Assembly (NCBI GenBank): GCA_965222175.1
Contig: OZ244938.1
Coordinates: 868,001 to 932,000 of the forward strand
Origin: NORP240 sp965222175
Lineage (GTDB): Bacteria > Pseudomonadota > Gammaproteobacteria > Pseudomonadales > Pseudohongiellaceae
Reading direction: 5' to 3'
Length of the DNA: 64,000 nucleotides
Part shown: positions 49,357 through 57,624 of the stretch, one piece after another
How positions within the stretch are numbered: the stretch's first letter is position 1
How the letters are laid out: every line of letters begins with the position of its first letter
Translations under genes and position numbers: made by a program
The notes under the pieces: model-generated
What the model was told of the DNA's origin: nothing
What the model saw: only the letters and a program-made list of their open reading frames with translations
The model's database searches: none

Positions 49357-51312
49357 ATGTTGCTCAATTCCGGAACCACCCTGGCCGCTGAATCGTTCCA
49401 ACGGGCGCTGCTGAAACTGGAACAGGCTCCCCGATTCGCCCGGCCGGGCTATGCCAACAAGCTGGTTTATGCCGCGCGGAAACTGCTCCTCGAGCCCGGC
49501 GGTGCCGAGGCCGTTTTCGCCGAGGCCCATCGATTCGAGGCCGCCGGACTGTTCGACCATTCCGACTGGGCCTACCCGGAGCGGCTGCAATCAAGGCTGG
49601 TGCCGGTCACCATCAAGTCCGGCAATGAAGTCCTGGTGGTGCTGGAACTGTTGAGCGAACTGCGCCTGCTGGCCGGCGTCACCGGGCGTTGCCAGGTGAC
49701 CGGCCTGAGTGCCGAACAGGCCGGGCATTTTCTCAAAGAAGTACTGGCACTGTGCCTGGAATATGTCTTTGTCCAATCCACCGAGGAGTCGCGCTCCCAG
49801 GCGGTACAGTTCAGGCTGGTGCATGTGGTCATGAGCCTGATTGCCGAGCAGCTGGGCTACGAGGACCTGCTGGGACAGCTGGTGGAGGAAATCTGGCGGC
49901 TGTTGCGGCAGCGACCGATTCGCGTGGAGCCTGCCAGGGAAATGATCACCCGACTTTCAGTCTACTGTTTTAACAGTGGCGGATCCGTTTATCCGCCACC
50001 GGGGGCGGAAAGTCTCATCAGCGCGCTTTACGGGCCGGCACCCGCCTGCCGGGAAGATCCCGGCCTGGACGTGTACCGGGACAGGCTACAGCACATGGAT
50101 ACGCGGCAACTTGCGGACGAGGCCGGTGCCTCGGCCCGCTCCATGTGGGATACGGGCCTGGTGTCTTCCTATCATGCCGTGCTGCTGCGTTACCTTGTCG
50201 GCAATGAATCCGACCTGGTTACCCAGGCACTGGGATTATCCAGCACCGGCACTGACTGTCTGCTCTGCTACCGCGACCTGGTTTATACCCTCATCGACCG
50301 GGCGGTGTATGCCGAAACCTCCCAGGCCGTATTCGGCCTGGCGACCACACTGGAACGGGCGGTTCTGCACCAGCCATCGGTGCCGGAATCTCTCTGGCGA
50401 CAACTTAACCTGCCGCTTTCAGACCAGGCGCGCCAGCGGATAGAAATTGCCTACGGTACGGAACAACCCGCAGACGTATTCCTCAACGCCGGCGTACTGT
50501 CGATTCTCGGTCTGCCGCTGGGTGTGGGCCAGGGCGACAATCCCACCTGCCAGGCCGCACGAGCGCTGTCTTTATGGTCCTATTCCAGTCCCGACTACCT
50601 GTTACAGCTGCTGGCCTGGGCGTCGAGGGATGACAATATCCAGATGACATTCCATGACCGCAAGCTTAATTCACGTGAATTGCCGGCCGGCGGTGCCGGT
50701 GAAATCGGCGTGGACCTGGACCCGGTGTCATTGATCCTTTCGCCTCACCTTGACCGCGTCTACGGGGAAATGTCCCGGCTGGCAGAGGGACGGGGTGAGG
50801 ATCCGCATATCCATGTCAATCCGGAATTTCACGGCTGGCGGGTCGGTCGCGGCTTCGCCATCGCCGTGGACATCAACACCGGTAAGCTGAAGGCGTTCGA
50901 CGCATTCGTCCGCCTGTTTTTCGCCAATTACCACCCGGCATATAACGGCGGACATCCCGTGGTACATCCGGTACTGGTGGGCATCGCCGCCACCGATTCA
51001 CTGGCGCGCTTCATCGGTTGGCATGCCATAACCATCTTGCGAGTCGCCCTTGATGCATCCGGCGCCACCCGGGTGTATTTCTATAATCCCAACAACGACA
51101 AGGGGCAGAACTGGGGCAACGGTATCCAGGTTGCCACCGAGGGACACGGCGAGTTTTACGGTGAATCGTCACTGCCGTTCAACGAGTTCGTATCCCGGCT
51201 TTACCTGTTTCACTATGATCCCGTGGAAGTAGGTGACCCCGGTTCTGTTCCTTCCGGGGAGGTGCAGGCAATTACGGAGCAGGCCCTGGCCAGCTGGGCC
51301 GCGGACCGGTAG
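49357..51312 (+). CDS. large protein with papain/transglutaminase-like Cys-His-Asn signature
   Basis: ATG at 49357 is used (651 aa); the frame also allows TTG three codons earlier, and residue numbers below count from that TTG. The N-terminal ~370 residues are helical and unrecognised. The C-terminal part has C401 in GDNPTCQAARALSLWS, H559 in FIGWHAITILRV and N580/N582 in VYFYNPNNDKGQNWG, the order and context of a cysteine-protease or transglutaminase-like fold. No signal peptide is evident. It may hydrolyse or form an amide linked to the product of the adjacent ATP-grasp and EctC-like enzymes. I do not recognise a named family. Confidence 0.65.
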   Translation: MLLNSGTTLAAESFQRALLKLEQAPRFARPGYANKLVYAARKLLLEPGGAEAVFAEAHRFEAAGLFDHSDWAYPERLQSRLVPVTIKSGNEVLVVLELLSELRLLAGVTGRCQVTGLSAEQAGHFLKEVLALCLEYVFVQSTEESRSQAVQFRLVHVVMSLIAEQLGYEDLLGQLVEEIWRLLRQRPIRVEPAREMITRLSVYCFNSGGSVYPPPGAESLISALYGPAPACREDPGLDVYRDRLQHMDTRQLADEAGASARSMWDTGLVSSYHAVLLRYLVGNESDLVTQALGLSSTGTDCLLCYRDLVYTLIDRAVYAETSQAVFGLATTLERAVLHQPSVPESLWRQLNLPLSDQARQRIEIAYGTEQPADVFLNAGVLSILGLPLGVGQGDNPTCQAARALSLWSYSSPDYLLQLLAWASRDDNIQMTFHDRKLNSRELPAGGAGEIGVDLDPVSLILSPHLDRVYGEMSRLAEGRGEDPHIHVNPEFHGWRVGRGFAIAVDINTGKLKAFDAFVRLFFANYHPAYNGGHPVVHPVLVGIAATDSLARFIGWHAITILRVALDASGATRVYFYNPNNDKGQNWGNGIQVATEGHGEFYGESSLPFNEFVSRLYLFHYDPVEVGDPGSVPSGEVQAITEQALASWAADR

Positions 51313-51492
51313 CCCGGCCGGGCAGGGAACAGTCAGGTCCGATTCCCGACTGCCCCGGGAAGGGTAGAAGCCAGTACCGGGCGAGTCTGCCCTCGATGTC
51401 GCACGGTCACGGCGTTCTGCTACAATGGCCCACGATGGCAATGGGCGAGGGTCGGTCAATGGGATTCATTACGAGCCAGGCGGCATAGCCCC

Positions 51493-51678
51493 GTGCTACA
51501 ACTGCTTTTTTCAGGCCAGTACCTGGTCTTCGCCACTATCCTGGTGGCTATCATCTTCTCCCTGACCCTGCATGAGTTTGGTCATGCCTCCTGCGCAATG
51601 CTGCTGGGCATTCCCATTTTCAACTTTCTGATGCGCTTCAGTCGCTCGCTGATGCCCTACCTGGTCTTTGTGGGATAA
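51493..51678 (+). pseudogene. truncated M50 (site-2 protease-like) fragment
   Basis: From a GTG, 61 codons encode one hydrophobic helix holding L-T-L-H-E-F-G-H, the zinc-binding HExxH of M50 membrane proteases. It then reads ASCAMLLGIPIFNFLMRFSRSL and a stop. Full members have several more helices and an NxxPxxxxDG-type second motif, all absent here. An inverted repeat AACACG-CAA-CGTGTT (51676-51690) covers the end. The fragment is probably a leftover of a deleted gene, although a short membrane peptide could still be made. Confidence 0.6.
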
Positions 51679-51799
51679 CACGCAACGTGTTCCGTACCGA
51701 CTGTGGAATGCGGGAATAAACTCTCCTGCGGTCGGCGTTGACCACGCTCAATTCGTTTCCTGTCCTGGCCGCGACAATTTGTCGCAGTTTATCGTAAGC

Positions 51800-51833
51800 C
51801 CCTGTAGACGTGAGAAAAATAGTTGTTACAGGG
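51800..51833 (+). promoter_or_regulatory. candidate operator upstream of the TonB-dependent receptor
   Basis: CCCTGTA and TACAGGG form a perfect 7-bp inverted repeat separated by 20 AT-rich bases, about 85 bases before the receptor start. It could bind a regulator of the receptor operon. It does not resemble a Fur box. Confidence 0.35.
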
Positions 51834-51915
51834 CCAGGTGCGACACTTTGCCACATTCCGGTTCCCCGGTATTCAATCTAGAGTCTTCCAGTAACCAGGT
51901 CATCAAGGAAACGCC

Positions 51916-54207
51916 ATGAATACCAGGAACAAACCGCTGGTCGTCGGACTGGCAATGGCCACGGCACTGCTGAGTGCCCGCTCGTCCATGTCCGCAGAAG
52001 CAGTCGCAGACAGGGTGGTAGACGAAATAGTGGTCTGGGGTTCGGCAAGCGATCGCAACTTTGCCACCGTGAATCCCACCAGCGTGCTCAATCAGGAAGA
52101 TTTTGCCAGTATCAACATTGCGACCACGGAAGACGTGGTCAAGTATGAACCCAGCCTGGTGATCCGCCGTCGTTTCATCGGCGACTCCAATGGCGTGATG
52201 GGTATGCGTGGCTCGAACATGTTCCAGACATCACGGTCCATGGTATTCGCCGACGGTGTGCCGCTGCACTATCTGCTCCAGTCCCGCTGGAATGGCGCGC
52301 CACGCTGGACCATGGTGTCGGCCAGTGAGATAGCCCGGGTAACCGTGTTGTACGGACCGTACTCGGCTGAATACAGTGGCAATGCCATGGGTGGAGTGGT
52401 GGAGATTGAAACGGCCATTCCCCAGGAACGTGAATTTCATTTCGACAGTTCGTACTTCAGCCAGTCCTTCGACGCCTATGGCTTCGACGATGCCGTGACC
52501 GGCTACAAGTCCTTCATGTCCTATGGTGACAAGATTGGTAATACCAGCTACTACCTGTCCGTCAACCGGCTGGAAAACGAGTCGCAGCCGCAGACCTTCA
52601 GGTTTGGCGGATCAGGATCTGTCGCCAATCCGTTGATGGTCAGTGGTTCCATCGTCGGCAATGATGAACGGGGCAATACCAGGAACTGGTTCATGGATAC
52701 CGGTGTTGTCGACGCAGTGACCAACAACTACAAGTTCAAGCTGGGCCATGATTTCGGTCAATGGTCCACGCTGCTGAACGTCGCCTACGAAGATCGCAAT
52801 ACGCTCCAGGACAGCGCCAATACCTACCTGCGTGATCTCGACGGCAATCCCGTCTACCGGGGTGACGTCATCGACGACGGTCGCCAGTTCTCGGTGCCGG
52901 CAAGTCGCTTTGCCACCAGCGACCTGGAACGACGCAGCCTGTCGCTGGGCTTGCGTCTGCGCGGTCAACTCACCGATACCATCGAACTGGAAGCCAATAT
53001 CAACCGGTTTGACGTGTTGCGGGACGAGTCGCGAAATTCCGGGTCACACCCTGACGATCCCCTCCATACCCTGTACGGACAGGTAGTCGATTTCGGCGAT
53101 ACCGGCTGGAATACGGCGGAGGTCAAACTGTATTTTGACGATCTCGGTGTGCCCGGACTCGGGCTGGTAACCGGACTGCGACAGGAAAGTTACGAGCTGA
53201 ATCTCGATGTTTTCAATTCCAGCAACTACGTGGCCGGCAGCAAGGACAGTTTTGCTGCACGCAGCGGCGGTAACACGGAAATCCTGGCAGCCTTTGCCCA
53301 GTTCGACTGGCAGTTTGCGGAAAACTGGGATGCCGCTTTCGGTATTCGCTGGGAAGACTTTGAGAGCAGCGACGGCTATTTCGATAACGACGAGGCATCG
53401 ACCCCGGGATTCGATCTGGTCCAGGTGCCGTCGCGGTCGGACAGCAAGGTTTCACCGAAATTTTCGCTGGGTTATCAGCCCAATCAGACCTGGTCATACC
53501 GGTACTCCGTGGCCAGGGCCTATCGCTTTCCCATCGTCGAGGAACTGTTCAGCCAGTTCGAAGCGTTCAATGCGGTGGCATTGTCGAATCCGGATCTGAA
53601 TCCCGAAGATGGACTGCACCACAACGTCATGATCCAAAGGGAAATTCCTGATGGCTATATCCGGGTCAACTATTTTCACGAAGAAGTGAAGGATGCCATC
53701 GAATCCCAGACAGCGACCCTGGACAGTGGTATTTCCCTCAGGACATTCATTCCGGTGGATGAGCTGCGCACCAGTGGGCTGGAGTTTATCGTCAATGCTT
53801 CCGACCTGTTTGTTACCAACCTGGATGTTCGTTTCAACACGGTATACACCGATTCCGAAATCGTCAGGAACGACCCGAACCCGGCACTGGAAGGAAACGT
53901 GTATCCGCGGATGCCGGAGTGGCGGGTCAACCTGCTGGCCAACTACCGTCTGTCACCGAGCTGGGATATCGGTGCCAACTACCAGTATGCCAGTGACAGT
54001 TTTGGTCGAATCGACAATACCGACAGGGAGGACAATGTTTACGGAGCCCAGGACAGCTACAGCCGGATCGGCCTGAAGTCCACCTATCGCTTTGCTAGCG
54101 GCCTGTCGCTGGGACTCGGCGTAGACAACATCACCGACGAAATTGATTACGTCGCTCACCCCTGGCCGGCCCGGTCCCTCTACCTGAACCTGGCCTATGA
54201 CCTTTGA
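51916..54207 (+). CDS. TonB-dependent outer-membrane receptor
   Basis: This 763-aa precursor starts behind AAGGAAACG. It has a signal peptide (to about residue 27) and a TonB-box-like VVDEIVVWG. The plug domain has LNQEDFASINIATTEDVVKYEPSLVIRRR, MRGSNMFQ, FADGVPL, ASEIARVTVLYGPYSAEYSGNAMGGVVEI. A 22-strand barrel follows, ending SLYLNLAYDL with the C-terminal aromatic/hydrophobic signature. The ligand is unknown. The next two genes on the strand (an Asp-box propeller and a thioredoxin-like protein, both exported) follow at short spacing and should share its transcript, so a metal complex or a glycan/peptide ligand handled with thiol chemistry is possible. Confidence 0.9.
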   Translation: MNTRNKPLVVGLAMATALLSARSSMSAEAVADRVVDEIVVWGSASDRNFATVNPTSVLNQEDFASINIATTEDVVKYEPSLVIRRRFIGDSNGVMGMRGSNMFQTSRSMVFADGVPLHYLLQSRWNGAPRWTMVSASEIARVTVLYGPYSAEYSGNAMGGVVEIETAIPQEREFHFDSSYFSQSFDAYGFDDAVTGYKSFMSYGDKIGNTSYYLSVNRLENESQPQTFRFGGSGSVANPLMVSGSIVGNDERGNTRNWFMDTGVVDAVTNNYKFKLGHDFGQWSTLLNVAYEDRNTLQDSANTYLRDLDGNPVYRGDVIDDGRQFSVPASRFATSDLERRSLSLGLRLRGQLTDTIELEANINRFDVLRDESRNSGSHPDDPLHTLYGQVVDFGDTGWNTAEVKLYFDDLGVPGLGLVTGLRQESYELNLDVFNSSNYVAGSKDSFAARSGGNTEILAAFAQFDWQFAENWDAAFGIRWEDFESSDGYFDNDEASTPGFDLVQVPSRSDSKVSPKFSLGYQPNQTWSYRYSVARAYRFPIVEELFSQFEAFNAVALSNPDLNPEDGLHHNVMIQREIPDGYIRVNYFHEEVKDAIESQTATLDSGISLRTFIPVDELRTSGLEFIVNASDLFVTNLDVRFNTVYTDSEIVRNDPNPALEGNVYPRMPEWRVNLLANYRLSPSWDIGANYQYASDSFGRIDNTDREDNVYGAQDSYSRIGLKSTYRFASGLSLGLGVDNITDEIDYVAHPWPARSLYLNLAYDL

Positions 54208-54225
54208 CACGGAGCGTAAGTCGTT

Positions 54226-55476
54226 ATGCCTGACCTGAGAATATTGACCAGTCGATCAGTTAACATGGCCATAGCCGCGCTGTTGATGATGGCCGCCAGT
54301 CTGCTGAGCTTCAGTGCCGGTGCCCGGACTGAGGGCTGTCAGTCGGCAGCAGGCTATCCGGTATCCGTACACTGTGGCGGGGCGCCAGGTGCTACCTTCG
54401 ATGACCGTGGCCGGTTGTGGGTGGCGTTTGTCCAGGATCAGCAGGTTTTCGTCAGTTATTCAGACGACACCGGCAAAACGTTTTCCAGGCCGGTCGCGGT
54501 CAACCCGGTTCCGGAAGACGCCGAGTACAATGGCGAGAACCGCCCCAAGATTCTGGTCAGCCAGGATGCGGTGATCTATGTATCCTGGACCCTGAAGACC
54601 TCACCGAGGTTTACCGGCGAAATACGCTTCAGCAGGTCAACCGATGGCGGTAAGTCATTTTCTGAACCTCGAACGGTGAATGATGACGGGCTTTTTACCG
54701 GCCACCGGTTTGAAAGCCTGTTCCAGACCGAGTCCGGCCTGCTTTACCTGGTCTGGATCGACAAGCGGGATCTGGAGGCCAGCACGCAGAAAGGCGAGGA
54801 CTACACCGGTGCCGCGGTTTACTATGCCGTTTCCCGTGACCAGGGAAGGTCTTTCTCGCAGAACTACCGGGTGGCGAATCACAGCTGTGAATGCTGTCGC
54901 ATCGCGGTGGCCCCGGGCGAAGCGGACAACGTCGCGATTTTCTGGCGCCACGTATTCGGTGCCGATACCCGGGATCATGCCATCGCAATCCTGACTCCCG
55001 GTGGACAGGTCCGGGACATGAACCGCGCCAGCTACGACGACTGGCAGATAAACGCCTGCCCACATCACGGACCCACCATGATCCCTGCGGACGAGTCCGG
55101 CAACTATCATCTCGGCTGGTTTACCAATGGCAACGCCCACCAGGGTATTTATTATGGACGCTACTCGTTTACCGCGGGCAGAACTGTGAATGTCCGCCGT
55201 ATCGATGGCAATCCCGGTGCGGGACATCCTTTCCTGCAAACCTTCAATGGCACCCTTTACCTGGTCTGGAAAGGGTTCGATGGTCAACAGTCCCTGATCA
55301 GGCTGATGACATCCAGCGATGATGGAAAAACCTGGTCCGAGGCGGAAACGCTGGCGACCACGAGCCAGGGAAGTGACTATCCGCTGATTGTTCGCAACAG
55401 TAACGGCCTGTTTCTCAGCTGGCTGACGGATGAACACGGTTATATTGTCAGGCGGATTTCGCCTGGCAGCGAGTGA
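54226..55476 (+). CDS. exported Asp-box (BNR/sialidase-like) propeller protein
   Basis: The 416-aa precursor has a signal peptide (about residues 1-33). Four Asp-box motifs of the S-x-D-x-G-x-(T/S)-(F/W) kind are visible: SYSDDTGKTFS, SRSTDGGKSFS, AVSRDQGRSFS and TSSDDGKTWS, so it is a sialidase-like six-bladed propeller. The catalytic Arg triad of true sialidases cannot be confirmed. It has unusual cysteine/histidine motifs (HSCECCRIAV and NACPHHGPTM) that suggest a bound metal or heme. Located 18 bp after the TonB receptor and followed by a CPPC thioredoxin-like gene. Confidence 0.8.
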   Translation: MPDLRILTSRSVNMAIAALLMMAASLLSFSAGARTEGCQSAAGYPVSVHCGGAPGATFDDRGRLWVAFVQDQQVFVSYSDDTGKTFSRPVAVNPVPEDAEYNGENRPKILVSQDAVIYVSWTLKTSPRFTGEIRFSRSTDGGKSFSEPRTVNDDGLFTGHRFESLFQTESGLLYLVWIDKRDLEASTQKGEDYTGAAVYYAVSRDQGRSFSQNYRVANHSCECCRIAVAPGEADNVAIFWRHVFGADTRDHAIAILTPGGQVRDMNRASYDDWQINACPHHGPTMIPADESGNYHLGWFTNGNAHQGIYYGRYSFTAGRTVNVRRIDGNPGAGHPFLQTFNGTLYLVWKGFDGQQSLIRLMTSSDDGKTWSEAETLATTSQGSDYPLIVRNSNGLFLSWLTDEHGYIVRRISPGSE

Positions 55477-55492
55477 CGGAGTGACAATACCA

Positions 55493-56050
55493 ATGACTTT
55501 TCTGAGTTACCGAATGGCCCGATTCAAGATTGGCAGGCTGATTCCGTTGCGGGCCCGGACACGGCACATGCTGTTCCTCCTGTTGCTGGCCAGCGTGGCC
55601 TTCCTGGCGGTTTCCCCTTCCCGGGCAGATAATTTCCGGGAATTTACTGCGGATTCCTTTACGCAGATCAAGGCGCAATACCAGGGTCAGGAATTCCTGC
55701 TGGGATTATGGTCTGTGGACTGCCCGCCCTGCCTTGCCGAGCTGATGTTCATGGGAGAGCTGATCCAGCTGAATCCCGATCTGCCCTATGTGCTGATTTC
55801 CACCGATCCCATTGAAGAACGCCAGTCCGCCGTGGAGTTTCTCGAGGACTTCGGCTTGTCCGGGATGGAATCGTGGATGTTCGCGGACAGTTTCGTCGAA
55901 CGACTCAGGTTCAGTATTGATCCTGGCTGGTATGGCGAACTGCCGCGCAGCTACTACTTCGACGACCGGCACAACAGGCAGTCCCATAGCGGAATCGTGA
56001 CCCGGGAGCTGTTGGAGTCCTGGTTTCAGCGCGAGCTGAGGTTCGAGTAG
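55493..56050 (+). CDS. exported thioredoxin/TlpA-like protein (CPPC motif)
   Basis: Starting at the ATG behind GGAG, the 185-aa precursor has a membrane-targeting hydrophobic segment (MLFLLLLASVAFLAVSPSRA). A thioredoxin-fold domain follows with LLGLWSVDCPPCLAELMFM, the C-x2-C active site typical of periplasmic TlpA-type reductases. The cis-Pro loop expected later is recognisable at GELPRSYYFDD. It likely keeps cysteines of the neighbouring CxCC propeller reduced, or delivers electrons for metal loading. It is 16 bp downstream of the propeller gene, in the same operon as the TonB receptor. Confidence 0.82.
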   Translation: MTFLSYRMARFKIGRLIPLRARTRHMLFLLLLASVAFLAVSPSRADNFREFTADSFTQIKAQYQGQEFLLGLWSVDCPPCLAELMFMGELIQLNPDLPYVLISTDPIEERQSAVEFLEDFGLSGMESWMFADSFVERLRFSIDPGWYGELPRSYYFDDRHNRQSHSGIVTRELLESWFQRELRFE

Positions 56051-56085
56051 CCTGAATCCCGCCATTTCCGGATTAGCGCCGGAGT

Positions 56086-57624
56086 TCAGCGACTTGGAAA
56101 AGAATACCTGGCGCCTTCCTTCTGGCTGCTGGCGGGCCAGCGCTGGGTCATGGTTTTACGCCGAGTATAAAAGCGAATGGCATCGGGGCCGTAGGCATAA
56201 AGGTCGCCGAACAGCGAGTTTTTCCAGCCACCGAAGCTCTGGCTGGCGATGGGCACGGGCAGTGCGACGTTTATGCCCACCATGCCCACGTCCACCGTAT
56301 CGGTGAAGTAGCGGGCTGCCTCACCGTCCCGGGTGAACAGGCAGGTGCCGTTGCCGTACTGGTGGCCATTGATCAGCTGGACCGCGGCGTCGAGACTGTC
56401 GACACGCAGGACGCAAAGCACCGGACCGAAAATTTCCTCCCGGTAGACACTCATGTCCGGTGTCACGTGATCCAGCAGGCAGCCGCCGATGAAGAAACCG
56501 TTCTCAAATCCCGGAACGGTCAGTCCGCGGCCGTCAACCACCAGCTGCGCGCCCTGGTCCTGGCCTTCCTGCACATAGCGGGTGACGCGCTGGAGGCTTT
56601 CCGCGCTGATCAGTGGACCCATGTCATTGTTATTGTCCCGACCCGGTCCGATACGCAGATTTCTCACCTTGTCGGCCAGGCGCTGGACAGTCTGATCGGC
56701 AACGGTGTCGCCAACGCAGACCACTACGGAAATGGCCATGCACCGTTCCCCGCAGGACCCGTAGGCGGCGCCCATCAACGTGTCCACCGCCTGGTCCACG
56801 TCGCCGTCAGGCAGAATTACCGCGTGGTTCTTGGCGCCGCCCAGGGCCTGGACCCGTTTGCCACTGGCGCTGCCGCGGGTGTAGATTTCCCGGGCTATGG
56901 CCGTCGAACCGACAAAGCTGAGGGCCTGGACGCGGGTGTCGTCCAGCAGTCGTTCTACGGCAGTCCTGTCGCCGTTGACGACGTTGAAAACGCCATCCGG
57001 CAGTCCCGCTTCGCTGAGCAGTTCGGCGACAAACAGGGGTGGGCCGGGATCCTTTTCCGAGGGCTTGAGGATAAAGCAGTTGCCGCAGGCGATGGCCAGG
57101 GGATACATCCACATGGGTACCATCACTGGAAAATTGAACGGCGTTACCCCGGCCACGACTCCCAGGGGTTGAAACTCCGACCAGCTGTCAATACCCGGTC
57201 CTGCATTCTTGGAATGTTCGCCTTTCAGCAGTTCACCGATTGCGCAGGCATATTCCACCACCTCGATTCCCCGGCCCAACTCACCGCCGGCGTCGTCCAG
57301 GACTTTGCCGTGTTCGGCGGTGATAAGCTGGCAGAGCGTGTCGGCATGCTGTTCCAGGAGCTGGCGAAAACGAAACATCACCCGGGCCCGGCGGTGAGGC
57401 GGCGTATTGCGCCAGGCCGGGAATGCCGCCTGGGCGCTGGCAATAGCCTGATCGACAACGGAGCCATCGGCCATGGCCACCTGCCTGCTGACCTTCCCCG
57501 TGGCGGGATCATGTACTGGCAGAGTTGTGCCCCCGCCGGCCACCCGGCGACCGTCGATAAAATGACCCAGAATGGCGTCCGGCTGATCTGTTTCTGGTGG
57601 TGCAAACTGCTCAGTCGATTTCAT
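56086..57624 (-). CDS. mmsA: methylmalonate/malonate-semialdehyde dehydrogenase (acylating)
   Basis: The 512-aa protein starts at the ATG behind GGGAGAAAG and belongs to the aldehyde dehydrogenase superfamily. FNFPVMVPMWMYPLAIACGNCFILKPSEKDP, the loop SFVGSTAIAREIY, and the nucleophile Cys in YGSCGERCMAISVVV (a CGERC arrangement typical of CoA-acylating MmsA) are visible. It converts malonate or methylmalonate semialdehyde to acetyl- or propionyl-CoA with NAD. It overlaps the end of the upstream aminotransferase gene by 14 bp, so both belong to one operon. Together they would degrade beta-alanine or a related omega-amino acid. Confidence 0.9.
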   Translation of the reverse strand: MKSTEQFAPPETDQPDAILGHFIDGRRVAGGGTTLPVHDPATGKVSRQVAMADGSVVDQAIASAQAAFPAWRNTPPHRRARVMFRFRQLLEQHADTLCQLITAEHGKVLDDAGGELGRGIEVVEYACAIGELLKGEHSKNAGPGIDSWSEFQPLGVVAGVTPFNFPVMVPMWMYPLAIACGNCFILKPSEKDPGPPLFVAELLSEAGLPDGVFNVVNGDRTAVERLLDDTRVQALSFVGSTAIAREIYTRGSASGKRVQALGGAKNHAVILPDGDVDQAVDTLMGAAYGSCGERCMAISVVVCVGDTVADQTVQRLADKVRNLRIGPGRDNNNDMGPLISAESLQRVTRYVQEGQDQGAQLVVDGRGLTVPGFENGFFIGGCLLDHVTPDMSVYREEIFGPVLCVLRVDSLDAAVQLINGHQYGNGTCLFTRDGEAARYFTDTVDVGMVGINVALPVPIASQSFGGWKNSLFGDLYAYGPDAIRFYTRRKTMTQRWPASSQKEGARYSFPSR

